Positions 47,372 to 58,241 of a stretch of 64,000 nucleotides of DNA are shown one piece after another. The stretch lies in contig NC_087252.1 in NCBI RefSeq assembly GCF_037042905.1, forward strand, positions 17,873,701-17,937,700. The letters are read 5' to 3'. The first letter of the stretch is position 1. Each line of letters begins with the position of its first letter. The notes under the pieces are model-generated. The model saw nothing but the letters and a program-made list of their open reading frames with translations. It was not told where the DNA came from and searched no databases. The position numbers and the translations under genes are program-made. The DNA is from Lytechinus pictus (taxonomy: Eukaryota; Echinodermata; Echinoidea; Temnopleuroida; Toxopneustidae).

Positions 47372-47992
47372 ATGAATACTCTCTCAAACCGATTTGCTTG
47401 TTCCTTATGCGATAAGACGTATAGTCGCAGGTTTGACGTGAAGAGGCACGAACAAACTGCGCATCGAGAAATGGAAACGGATGAGGAACCGAATGAAACT
47501 GAATCTGAGAATGAAGACTCCAGTGATAATGAAAATATCATAGAGGAAGATTCTAAAATGATAAAATCAGAAAGCAAAGAAGAAGACAATGGAGATCCTG
47601 AAGACAACCTGGTTTATCAAGAATGGTTCAAACTAGCTCTAGCAGCAACCGATGAGATGAGAAATGAAAAGTACGAAAAATATATCTCAAGGGGTATGAG
47701 TGAGGTAGAAGCTCAAGAGAATGCTCACACAACAGTTTTATGGGCAGTCAAACGAATCTTCTTCGACCACTACTCTTACTTCTTGCGACATAGCTTGTAT
47801 CTTGAAGAAGATGACACCAATCTTGACATTCTATCTGATATCAAAGAAAGAGTAGAGAATGGAATGGATATTCGGAAAGCAATTCAACGCGTGTTGGCCA
47901 GACACAGAACAAAGTTTGATGTCCTATTTCAATACCAGGAAGAAGAGAAGGATGAAGAAGAGATGGAAGGGACTGAAGAAACCGACAACTAG
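47372..47992 (+). CDS. C2H2 zinc-finger protein of the palindromic element
   Basis: Intact intronless frame of 206 residues, the only gene in the unique centre of the palindrome. A single classical zinc finger, C10-x2-C13-x12-H26-x4-H31, is followed by a strongly acidic linker (about 34-77, rich in Glu, Asp and Ser) and a probably helical domain (about 80-185) containing YQEWFKLALAATDEM, SEVEAQENAHTTVLWAVKRI and RKAIQRVLARHRTKFDVLFQ. The C-terminus is again acidic. A TATA-like ATATAAAG at 47311 lies about 60 bp upstream of the ATG. From memory it resembles short C2H2 proteins that are numerous in marine invertebrate genomes, which I cannot verify here. DNA binding, perhaps to the arms, is inferred; there is no catalytic motif. 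Confidence 0.8.
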   Translation: MNTLSNRFACSLCDKTYSRRFDVKRHEQTAHREMETDEEPNETESENEDSSDNENIIEEDSKMIKSESKEEDNGDPEDNLVYQEWFKLALAATDEMRNEKYEKYISRGMSEVEAQENAHTTVLWAVKRIFFDHYSYFLRHSLYLEEDDTNLDILSDIKERVENGMDIRKAIQRVLARHRTKFDVLFQYQEEEKDEEEMEGTEETDN

Positions 47993-48312
47993 TTCACATA
48001 ATTATACAGAACAAACTTTGTAGATTGTAGAAAGCTGTACTTGTATTATGATCATGATGAAATGATATATTTTCCATGCTGATAACTTCCAAGAAAGTGA
48101 CCAAATATATTAAAATGAATGTACTTTCTGATACTATACAGATTTGAAATCTGCATTGCTTGTTAATATCTTGTTTCATACTTGAATTAAAATTACAAAA
48201 TTTGCTGATGTGAAATATTTTTTTGCATGTGTTTGTTTTTCTTCTCTTGTGCTTTGTTGTTAGACGAATTGATACGATTAAACGCCTTCTATCAACAAAA
48301 ATAAAAATTGAA

Positions 48313-50443
48313 TTCATGACTTTGCCGTTAGATGCGCCGTAACGCCACCTTACGCCGCCGTAACATTGCCGTAACGCCATCAAAACAGAGCAATGTACGC
48401 CGCAATGAAGTGCTTTCAATCATGTCACATCGTAGGCCTATATTAAATTTACAGATTTGACGATGCGATTGAGCGCCTTAATTCTATCTGCAATGTTACT
48501 TTACTGTAAAGGAGATATTCTAAACTTCTCTGAAAGTACAGTTTCCAAATAAATTTATTCTAAAATGATATAGCAACGCCATCTATTGGCCACATTATCC
48601 AAATAATAAATGTAATAGTTCATCACGAACCATCTGTTGGCAATACAATTCTTTCAATGAGATAGATTTTCTGAACATCTTCTTCATTAAGTGTCATAGT
48701 TCATTCATACCCTCTGTCAACATTGTGATAATCTTGCTGTTATTGGAACTACATGAAATGTTTCCTCAAGGATTTTGAAAATAAACGGAAAAGGGGCATA
48801 AATGCATGCAGGGGCACAGCAAACATTGACACTTGAAAAATCGCGTCGCACTGAGGTTTTGTGTTTATAATAGTAATTATAATAACAATAGTAATGATAA
48901 TAACAATAGTAATAATAATAATAATAATAGTAATAATAATAATAATAACAATAGTAATAATAATAATAATAATAACATTCCTAAAACATAACAATCTCAA
49001 AAGAGTGAAAGTTATTTTTTTGTTTTATTAAATCAAATCCTTGCAAACATAAAATTTGACGATTTGATCCGATTTAGTGCCCTCTGCAAATATATTTCCC
49101 ATAAAAAATGAGATATCCTGAACTTCGATCTCGGGAAATACAAAATTGAATAAAAAATTATTCCAAATGATAAAGTGCCCTTTATCGTCAACATTGATAC
49201 ATTCATGCTCTTTGAATTGACACTCAATCTGAATATTGATTTTTTTCGAGGTTGAAGATTTTTTAAATAAACGGAGGGGCATGCAGGGTCATGGTACAAA
49301 TAATTGAAAGAAGTGTTAACCCCCACTATCGGATAAATAGAGAGTGTGTGTTTCTGTTAGAGTGTGTGAGTGTTTGTACTTCAGTGTTTACAGACATGTA
49401 TCTATGAGAAATGATGGTTTATAATTGGGACCGACATTTAACATCATATCTTCAATCACCAAAGTTCATCGATCGAACTCATTGCCAAATGGTAAATTGT
49501 GATCCTTCTATACCGCAACCCATGACGCCGTTAGACGCCGCAACGCCGCACTGATGGAATAATATGAGGGAATGAAGTGGATTCCAGCTAAATTCTCTTA
49601 TTACCCCCACAAGGAACAACCCCATGATCATGACGATGCTGATGTTTCGCCGTAGACGCTACAACGCCAAGATGGTGGCAAACTGGCGGAATGAGACGTA
49701 CCGATTGGGTGACAGCTATTTCCTGCCTGAAACCATGGAAAAAGTAATGTTAAATTGTAAGCGACCCTCTTCCCTGAAATTATATTCACTGTGTAACCAA
49801 TAATCCTATACCACTCTAACTTCATGACCATATCGAGGGCCACTAATCAATGATGTATCCCTATGGTCACCTTAACCAAGTGTTTCACGAGGTCACCGTT
49901 ATTTCATAATTATGCAACTACAATATGGCTTCCTGCAGATGTCTTGAAGACTACTTGGCTTTAGCTTTATCCAAAGATGAGCTGCTTGGCAAACATCTAC
50001 CTGCATCCAAAACCATCAAGAGTGAACTTGACCAACACATCCCTAATTCTATTGTCCCATCATCAATCCATACCCTCCACACGCACAGATGAGCTGCTTG
50101 GCAAACATCTACCTGCATCCAAAACCACCAAGAGTGAACTTGACCAACACACACCCCTAATTCTATTGTCCCATCATCAATCCATACTCTCCACACATTA
50201 CCAAAAAATATCCATGTCCAACTTGACCGCTTTGTCTAACATAAATTTTAAAATTAATTATGTTCATCCCCATAACGACTCTTCGCTTTTGACCTCACCG
50301 ATATCAACAAACACCTAATTGATAATTAATTAATAATTAACTAATAATCAATTAATAATTAACTAATTATTAATAATTCATTAATAATTAACTATGTTAA
50401 TCCCCTCTACCGGAAGTTGTCCAAACAGACTACTATATCTTCT
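48313..50443. repeat. Right inverted arm
   Basis: Inverted copy of 45117-47259. It contains a short open frame beginning MASCRCLEDYLALALSKDEL at about 49925; in the left arm the ATG is altered to a GATTG-like sequence, so any peptide could come only from this arm. Confidence 0.88.
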
Positions 50444-51130
50444 AATGGAAACATATGATAAACATTTCAAAGGGAGGAAGGCTAATGGTAACTGTGATTT
50501 AAGAATAAAACTTGACAATACTTTTTTTAAACAAAGGTGTCTACTAGGATCATAGGGATGTTCGTTAAAGGTCAACTTTGATGGAATTATCACTTGAAAC
50601 ACATCAGTAAATCATTTTCTCGAAATATAAACTACACTATATTGAATACATTGAACCTGACAAAATAATATGCATTTTTCACAATAGTCTTATTCTACCT
50701 GCTGTGTCATGTTGTAGTTCTCTTTGGACAATATGAAGGAAAGTCACATATGAAGTTCTTCTGTTGTAGACAAAGCAATTTTCTATTCTATGCTAGTTTG
50801 TTTGGTTACCCTTACCACATTGTCAATGTCTGGCTGTTGATGATATCCATTTCCTTCAAACTTCCCTTTTAATCTATCGATTCAGTGCCGAAATGTTACC
50901 TGCCCGCATTTTCACTATGTTTCCACAAGAATGCTATCCATATCCAACATATAAGTGAAGCATTTAATATGGACTTTTACAACCCTCGCACGTTGTTGGC
51001 TCACAAAACTATATGGTCCCGATGTTTGGAATTCCCTATCCACGTGTAGTAGGAATTTATTATTAGTTTATTCCTTCAAAAGTGCAGTTAAACGAATACT
51101 CATCTTGCAGGTTTAATTCTCTCACAAAAG
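50444..51130 (+). pseudogene. LINE reverse transcriptase remnant, unit 2 copy, 3' part
   Basis: Continues the pseudogene after the second AATGGA. It has multiple stops, then a stretch near 51010-51110 with W-N-S-L-S and Y-S-F-K-S-A-V-K-R patterns typical of the C-terminal end of LINE reverse transcriptase proteins. Unit 1 lacks this last part, so the missing 50930-56295 block includes a deletion in unit 1. Confidence 0.6.
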
Positions 51131-51340
51131 CAATATTTGTTGTACTATATGTTTTTAATCAAAGATTTTTTTAATTTCGGGTAATTACACCCTGGCATAG
51201 GCCCTATTTTCTAAATAATTGTATTTTCAACTGTGGAAAAAAAATCATTTGTCTATTTGTAGTCATAATCAACCTAATTTGAAAATTCCTTAGTATGTAT
51301 TTTATAATTTCAAAGGCGGGACAATGTATCAAGGTTATTC

Positions 51341-51524
51341 AGATATTGACTGATGGGGTGTGTAATATAAACATTCTTTGGACCGCCGGATTCATATTTT
51401 CCCGAGGGGTTATTTTTTCCCTGAAGTGCGCAGCGCTGAGAGAAAATATGAACACGAGGGAAAATATAAATCCTTTAGGCGGTCCAAAGAATGTCTATTT
51501 TACATACCCAACCATTCAATATCT
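51341..51524. mobile_element. Hairpin MITE-like sequence
   Basis: 184-bp imperfect palindrome: AGATATTGACTGATGGGGTG, then ACATTCTTTGGACCGCC, mirrored by GGCGGTCCAAAGAATGT and ACCCAACCATTCAATATCT. Stems of ~75 bp surround a short AAGTGCGCAGCGCT core. No clear target duplication. Confidence 0.6.
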
Positions 51525-51947
51525 TTTATATTAGATAGCCTGAAGTGATGGAGATTCTGTATATAGACTCTAATTTGTAGAGAAACTAGACCTAGGCCTA
51601 GATGAAACTAGATCTAGATCCACTAGATCTAGATCAACTAACAAAATATAGAATGTACTTACCAGATCCATTCCCTGCAAAAATTCCAATTCCAACAGAG
51701 ATAAAGCCAAAAGCATCGATAAGGAAAACAGTCATAGCGGTAGTCTACATCCCAATGAAATTCCAACCGTTCCGACTGTTCAACGTAATAACAACAAACA
51801 CGAACGCAACATAATTACATAGGGTACGATGCAGTATTGTCTACTTGTTTATTATGTTTACAGTACACTGATGAAAGTGTTACTGTACTACCCTTTTCTG
51901 GTCCACATCCTAATTGTTTGATACAAAGTTCATTTGAGATGAGGACT
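51525..51947. other. Spacer with CTAGATCTAG-rich stretch
   Basis: 51580-51640 consists of overlapping CTAGAT and AGATCTAG words. Nothing else recognised. Confidence 0.45.
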
Positions 51948-52482
51948 GTGAGTCCGGTCCAGGTCCAGGACACAGGGCTAAATGAGATCCATGTTGATTA
52001 TGAGCTGTGACATCAGATGCACAAATTTGGGAATGAGATATAACAGGACCAGATGGCAGCCTACTGATTGATCAAGGTTTTCCTGAGGCTGATCTCTCTG
52101 TTGTCGAACCAGGACTTGGTCCAGGACCCAATGTGGATCTCTGTAGATCCTGAGGCTGACTAATAACGTCAGGTGCAGAATCTGGTGGTGGATGAGATGA
52201 AACAGGACTAGGTGGTGGCCTGGTGACTGTACTTGGTGGTCCTGATCTTTCTTTTGCTTAACCAGATCCAGGACCAGGACCAAATCTGGCACTAGCTTTA
52301 GACCTTGTACTACTAGGACTAGAAAGCGTAACCTTCAACTGACAATTCTATGACGAGCATAAGCTCATTGGTGGTTTATGTCCTTCGTCAACTCGAGATT
52401 AATGTTTAAGACTTGACGTTTTAGCTTTACTGCTTATGCTTTTCCTTGTGTTCCCCAATACATTCTTACCAACAACCTGATG

Positions 52483-52536
52483 ATCACACCATGGCACATT
52501 TTGTTGGTATACCAACAAAATGTGCCATGGTGTGAT
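52483..52536. repeat. Perfect 54-bp palindrome
   Basis: Two 27-bp arms with no spacer and no mismatch, centred between 52509 and 52510 (TTGGTA/TACCAA). It abuts the next palindrome exactly. Confidence 0.95.
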
Positions 52537-52636
52537 AAAAATGTCAAACATGACAGCGGTCCAGTCCCAGGGACAGTAGAACAATATATTGTTCTACTGT
52601 CCCTGGGACTGGACCGCTTTCATGTTTGACATTTTT
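52537..52636. repeat. Near-perfect 100-bp palindrome
   Basis: Two 50-bp arms with no spacer, centred between 52586 and 52587 (CAATA/TATTG), with a single mismatched pair (52554 C against 52619 T). Confidence 0.95.
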
Positions 52637-53472
52637 TTGAGACGCACTTGATTTGGGGCGTTGCCAAAAAAAACGGAAAGTCACGATTCAGATGCAAAAC
52701 ATATTCACAGAACGACTTGACGGGACAATGGTCATCCTTCGTCTCATACATCCGACCACATTGGCTCCTTGAGTCATCATGTTTGTCTCCTCTGTGATTT
52801 TTAGTCAGTTTATTCTTCGCAAGATAAACATATCTCCTATGGCTAAAATCTGTAGCAATAGCAAAGTCGTCTGTCCTTAGATCCTTGAGATTCCCCCTGC
52901 CTCTGTTACACAGGTGTAACATGATTCACAAACACAGCATTATTGAGGCCTCTCGGAGTAGAACGGTCCAAGGCTCACGAGGTCATTATTTTTTTAAGGT
53001 CTTCCTTACTAATAGGATCCTTGTGTGTAATTGAACCCTTTCCTTCAGCTTTCAGTTTATGGAGGACTGCAGCAAACATGTCGTTTGCACGTCTAAATTC
53101 AACACTGTTCACAATGTCCATTGCCTTTTTTTTTTTAAAGAAAGTGCCTCTGGAGACCATGGCGTATTGTGACCATAGAACTCTTTGCGTACCATTGACC
53201 ATTTCCCCGCCACTCCTCTGCGTAGAATGATCGAATGCACTCGCATAACTCTTGCTCCGAGTAATCCGTATCCACAGCACAGATCTAGGCTCCCTTTTGA
53301 AGTATTGTTGAATTAAACTGGGACTGGACCTGGACCTGGACCGGACTCACTGCACTACAACAATTTTAAATTACTCGGTACTATACTCGCCCCGAAAATG
53401 TATTGCAACATTGATATCGAGTGTTGATCGATTGCAAACGATCGCTACTTTAGTCCCACATATGGAGGTGGA

Positions 53473-53640
53473 GGTGCCGTGGCCGAGTGGTATAAGGCGC
53501 CTGGCTATACACGGAAAGTCCGTGGTTCGATCCAAGGCCGCGGCACCTATGGCCGTGAGCAAGGCATTTAATCTACAATGCCCTTTGATCCTGCTTTCAA
53601 ATAAATGGAAATGCTATATGTATTATTGGTAACTAGGTGT
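53473..53640 (+). mobile_element. tRNA-derived SINE (Leu/Ser-like head)
   Basis: Head 53473-53547: 7-bp acceptor stem GGTGCCG/CGGCACC, A box TGGCCGAGTGGTATAAGG, B box GGTTCGATCC. The T-stem does not pair well, and the head runs into a SINE-like body (GTGAGCAAGGCATTTAATC), so this is a retroposon rather than a working tRNA gene. The 3' end is uncertain. Confidence 0.7.
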
Positions 53641-54942
53641 GCACCATGTGAAAACGTGATGTACACTTAAGCCATCACTCTGATTTCAACTCAGACTTTG
53701 CAACAAAAAAAACGCGCAAAAATCCGTTGTTTTCGCACTTCAACTCGTTGTCGTTTTTTTAATATTGAGTCAATATCAAAAAGTGAAGCAGATCTAGAAA
53801 ATTTAGATTTTCAGCTTTATCATCATATTAATCATATCAAATATGTAGAATTTAAGATACCGTCATTTTAGACTTACATTTTTCAAGTTTCCCCCAATTT
53901 TGTGTGAGAGAGGGCTACAAATCAAGGACTTCACATATCTTTTGCTCTGATAACTTCGCGCCAAATCAAGCCAAGTAAGAAAGTGAAACATCATCTGAAA
54001 GTTCAGATCACTATGATTACAATGATATAACATCCATTTTGATTAGTTAAAAGAAAGTACCGTCATTTTTTAATCCAATCTCTTTGTTCGTTTCAAAATG
54101 TTGACATTTTGCCCGGTCAGAGTAAACCCGTACCCGTGGTTGCCAAGGACAACCCATGCATAATACGCGTGTTGCAGCTCGGTGATCGAACCTTATGCTG
54201 CAGCCCGAGCTTTGGGGAGCTTTGTCGAATTTTATTGGTGAGTTGCATTGTTTTTTTTCTGAGGAACTGAATTAAATATTTTACCATCTTAACAGTAGTA
54301 TACCTTACGAATCACACAGGGAATCATTTTGAATAATTCCAAAAAGAAATTAAGTTTTATTGAAAATTTTGAAGGCATGCCTAATCGCTCCCTGTGTCAA
54401 ATTCTACACGAAGACGTTGTGTGTTAGTACTAGGATCGTTCCATTTTGTCTACGGTAGATAGTAAGTTGTCTTATAAACCGGCGTAGGCCCTATATGACT
54501 GGGTGTGTATGCACGTTCACGTCCAGCCGGGCTGGGGCCCCGGGCCGGGTACCGAAGCAGAGCGGTGGGTATGGATATGCACTCCAACACATATTTACAT
54601 AAACGCACTTCTCCAGTCATAATAAATAAACGAGATGGCGGTTCATAGCATTGTTACTATCTATATACATACACTGTACATTATTTACAATGTAAAATAA
54701 CATGCATTTCCGTGCAGCGAACGTAATTGAGGCGCGCAGTAATTTTCTCTCCGGACTGCGTACTTTTATACCCCTCATATCCGAATGGATCAGTCCGAGC
54801 CTTTTTTTTTTTCTGTGACGTGTCAGACCGCGCGTCGTGTCCCGAGTCGTGTCAGTAGCATTGGAAGAGGCTCTGCAGACATGTGTGTCTACAAATTGTG
54901 TAGAGACGTTTTCATATGAAAAAAAAAAACCCTATGTTATCC
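53641..54942. other. Non-coding stretch
   Basis: No gene recognised. A GC-richer part at 54100-54560 contains CCGGGCTGGGGCCCCGGGCC. No counterpart elsewhere in the window. Confidence 0.4.
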
Positions 54943-55133
54943 TGTGTGTGTGTGTGTGTGTGTGTATCTGAGTTTTGTCAGACGTGTATCAATCAGATAT
55001 GATTATTTACGTCTGGGACCGACCTTTAACGTCACCATCCGAAAGACGTGACCAGGGCTCGAACCTCGAACCTCTGCATCAATTTGTAACTTCCCCACAG
55101 CTTGGATTACAGGCGCACGCCACAACGCCCAGT
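54943..55133 (-). mobile_element. SINE with 7SL/Alu-like head (candidate)
   Basis: On the minus strand it starts ACTGGGCGTTGTGGCGTGCG, then CCTGTAATCCAAGCTGTGGG, closely resembling the 5' Alu domain of 7SL RNA. A B-box-like GGTTCGAGCCCTGG follows, then GTGACGTTAAAGGTCGGTCC and a (CA)n tail (the plus-strand (GT)n at 54943-54965). No target duplication found. A tRNA origin with convergent bases is possible. Confidence 0.5.
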
Positions 55134-56295
55134 TTAATTGGTAACATCTAATCCAAAAGAGGGCGCAAGACACGTATAAAAATATATTCATCGACCAGCT
55201 GGTCAATATATTCATCAAAGGTGGACCGGCTGGGAAAATACACTGATTTCGATCATATCACGTGACGCGCAATTGACCAATCGCGCTTGGCTATCTAATA
55301 TATGCCTACATTGTCAAAACCCCTGCATATCTGCCTCTTATGTAAAGTATCGCTTACCTCTTTTATTAAAAAAAAATTACATGTCCTTTATGAAGTTCAC
55401 ACTGCGTAAGTTGCCATGCCATGAAAAATAGATAAATAGTTAATATCAAATCACGAAAATTATTGCAACGATATTTTATTGCGGCCACCTTGGATTTGAA
55501 GGTGGCGGCCACTCTGACACCGACCAGGTGTTCACATTGCAGGGAGGCAATCAGTGCCTCAAAATACCCCTGTGTGTCAGATATTTATTTATTTATTTAT
55601 TAGAACATATCTATTCAGGTATAAAAGATCAGCATAAAACTGTTTTTCATCAATGACCTGATGAAAACACAAAGAACAACAAAAATTATCATATCATACA
55701 TGAATATGAAGACAAAATCTGATTCAAAGATAACAGTGCTTGGTTATCAAATTGGAACAGTTACTAATTATAAGACTACTAATTGTATATTTTTTCACTG
55801 ATAGAAACACTGAAATGATAGCGATGAATTAATTATACCATTATAGGAAACATATAGAAAATAGCAGTTTTACATGTCAGGTATTAAGTCAATAAAATGA
55901 TATTTCATGGTTTTTCTTGGCGGCCATCTTGGATTTTGATATGGCTACCGACCCGATGGTCTGATCGCTTTGGGCCGGCAATTCTTTTTTTAATCAGCGC
56001 CCCAAAATACCCCTGTTTTACCAAACTTTACACTTTCTGTCAGATTTATGCATATGTGTCACTTATCTTAAGCACTAACTTATAGACCACGAAAAACTAA
56101 AGGAAAACAAAAATGTGCTAGGCAGAGTCTACAGTTATCTTGCTAGCTGATATGAGTCTGATGCTGCGAGTGGCTCTGGTCTTCACTCATGAACGACCAT
56201 GAACGATCATAAACGATCTGTGAGTCTTCTCTACAGCCACCGTTAGTAGCTTTTCGCAGTAGACAGATCAGACAATCACACACGTTTATTAGTAT
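55134..56295. other. Spacer with CGGCCATCTTGGATTTTG repeats
   Basis: Two related blocks (55480-55570 and 55915-56050), each with GGCGGCCA(T/C)CTTGGATTT and CAAAATACCCCTGT, are separated by AT-rich sequence starting (ATTT)n at 55577 that could be a retroposon tail. Absent from unit 1. Confidence 0.45.
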
Positions 56296-58241
56296 TACAG
56301 ATTTTCTGTTGCCTATACATGACTAGATTATAAGCTAAGAAAACCTTCCATTTTTGTTACTACCAACAGCAGAACATCTCTCAGCAATGTAAACTGCATT
56401 CTTGGCCTTTGCTTTCCAGTGATGAAGCATAGACAAATTAAGACCTGGCTTATCCACATCCTCCAGGAGTGACCAAAGACATTCCAACGTGTCACTACCG
56501 GTATGATTACTTTTAATCAAATCCGGTATTTGCAAAGTGCTTCATTTTATTGCTATCATTGAAATTTTTGCCTACTATTTGAAAGTTTGGGTTGTTTCAT
56601 GAGAATTATCTTGTTTATGTTTCAGGTGGTCTATCAATTGAAAGTGAATGAAAAATCTGTTTGCTTTAATAACTTAGGTTTTCCATGATTAATATTTTAC
56701 ATTAGCGATATCTAAATCACATTTTGTTGGTAAACATTTGGATAGAATGTGAATTCTATACATATTATATTTTCAGATATTTGGGCGATCCCATATGAAA
56801 GGATATCAATAGTAGCAGATAATATGTGAACAGTTGCATCACAAAATGTATTAAATCGCTTAAATTGTAGTCGAAGTAACTATGACAGATGATTTGTTAA
56901 ATCAATAATAAAAAAGAAGTTAATGCCTTAATGATATTTTATCAGCGATAAAACTTACGAATTAACTGTGTCCACATTCTATAGATCTCCTCCTCATTCA
57001 CATCGCATGGTTCTTGACGGAGTGATCACTGACATTCTACCTGTATATTTTCACTATCGGTATGATAACTCCTTAAAAAATATTGTATATTTCAAGTTCT
57101 ATATTCTATTGCTATTGATTTAACACTGTCTGTCATTTCATACATCATCTCTCTCTCTTTTTTGTACTTGATTTATTTGGTGGTCTGTTGTTTTATTAAC
57201 CCTTATCATTCATTTATTTTTATTCTTAAAGTTTGTCACAACGCTATCCACCATAAAAATCTACTTTAATTTCCAATACATCTATCAAGACTGCCATGAA
57301 CATGTCGTGACAAACTTCACAAGGTCATCAGATCACAATGACGTCATCCAGTCACCATTTGTATTTTTATTCATGAGATTAAAAACATGACATTAAAAGA
57401 ATCAACAATTTGGGGTACGACAAAAGAAAAACGTTCTAATTTTTTTTCATTTTCTAAAAAGTGTTAAACGCACATTTGAGGTGATATGAAGATGAGAGAG
57501 CTGATGTGTTTACATGTCATGTTATATGAATTATTGACAATGTCAGATTTTTGAAACCTTGCAATAAAGAAACTCTACATTGAATAAATTTTGGTTACAA
57601 AAATGCATGTTATCAAGAAGTGATCAAACAATGTTTTTCACATAATAAAATACAAAGTAAATAGGTGGTGGATGCCGTCAAGTTAGGACCATCCATTTTG
57701 CCTTTCAGTAATGATGCATGTCAATTACTTATGTGAAGATAAGCAAAAAGTGAAAATGATGAAAACATCCGATTTTACTTTCAGTTTTGATGAAATTTTA
57801 GCGTTATTTTTGTTCATCTATTTCATAGACCTTTTTGCTCAATTTGCTATACTTAGCTTTTGAAAGACAAATGTTGCCCAATGTTTAGTGGATGGGTTTT
57901 CAATACTGTCTTAAAGCGCAACACAGAAATATGCCATCTCTGCTAGTCAATTCTAAAACATTATGTTTGCATTTACCTGATATCCCAATACCTTTTCAAT
58001 ATTCAAGTCAAGTTGAATCAAACATTTTTCTTCTTTTTCTTCTTTTTATCTCAGGGTATGTAAGGTCCTTTGCTGTGATTCAGAGCTGCCTTTGTGGATA
58101 ACAGACATTTGTGGTTTAACATAGTTTGCAGTATTATTTATTACACGGTTTACCTGCAAACTGGAGTTGAAAATATCAAAATCCTACAGATTTTGTAAAT
58201 AATTGTAGAGATCTCTTACGTACATTATACTAGCACATATC
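56296..58241. other. Intergenic core of unit 2, last part; upstream of TRIM copy C
   Basis: Paralogous to 22105-23738 and 24715-25060. Contains the CRE-like site at 57339 and the pyrimidine tract plus CAG at about 58025-58055. No gene called. Confidence 0.5.
57339..57346. promoter_or_regulatory. CRE-like TGACGTCA site upstream of TRIM copy C
   Basis: Counterpart of 23136-23143, about 0.9 kb upstream of the copy C start. Confidence 0.25.

Larger units (their letters stand above)
45117..50443. mobile_element. Palindromic zinc-finger transposon (2.1-kb inverted arms)
   Basis: 5,327 bp. The left end AGAAGATATAGTAGTCTGTT (45117) is repeated inverted at the right end (50443). Arms 45117-47259 and 48313-50443 are near-identical inverted copies that include a (TAATTATTAA)-rich stretch, a two-copy ~119-bp tandem repeat, a (TTA)n tract and ACGGCG-rich blocks. 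The central 1,053 bp contain one gene (47372-47992). The flanking direct repeat is AATGGA (45111-45116 and 50444-50449); unit 1 has a single AATGGA at 21659-21664 in the same reverse transcriptase remnant. No DDE, tyrosine, HUH or polymerase domain is recognised. It is either non-autonomous or mobilised by an unfamiliar mechanism. Confidence 0.88.
52399..53280 (-). pseudogene. Crypton-type tyrosine recombinase (DUF3504-like), broken
   Basis: Minus strand. The N-terminal part (53280-52975) has RRANDMFAAVLHKLKAEGKG and ISKEDLKKI. The middle (52922-52620) has RGRGNLKDLRTDDFAIATD, LTKNHRGDKHDD, GRMYE and CPVKSFCEYVLHLNRD. The C-terminal part (52480-52399) has VVGKNVLGNTRKSISSKA. This is the order of the recombinase domain shared by Cryptons and Crypton-derived host proteins such as KIAA1958/ZMYM types. 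It is disabled by an in-frame TGA near 52970, a frame change near 52922 and two adjacent palindromes (52483-52636). The expected C-terminal catalytic Arg/Tyr region is not found. Confidence 0.72.
51948..53350 (-). mobile_element. Crypton-like element with inverted flanks
   Basis: A tyrosine-recombinase pseudogene bounded by inverted copies of GTGAGTCCGGTCCAGGTCCA (51948-51970) and its complement (53329-53350). Cryptons normally lack terminal inverted repeats, so these flanks may define a composite or be coincidental low-complexity GGTCCA repeats, which also occur near 52110 and 52260. Confidence 0.5.
25061..58241. repeat. Segmental duplication unit 2
   Basis: Second tandem unit, about 33 kb long because of later insertions at 27267-33084, 34342-36148, 39816-40660 (possible), 42441-42551, 45117-50443 and 50930-56295. 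Outside these it follows unit 1 in order and orientation, with scattered substitutions and small indels. Confidence 0.88.

Noticed and set aside
53473..53547. Functional tRNA gene
   Set aside because: The acceptor stem and A/B boxes are good, but the T-stem mispairs and the sequence continues into a SINE body.
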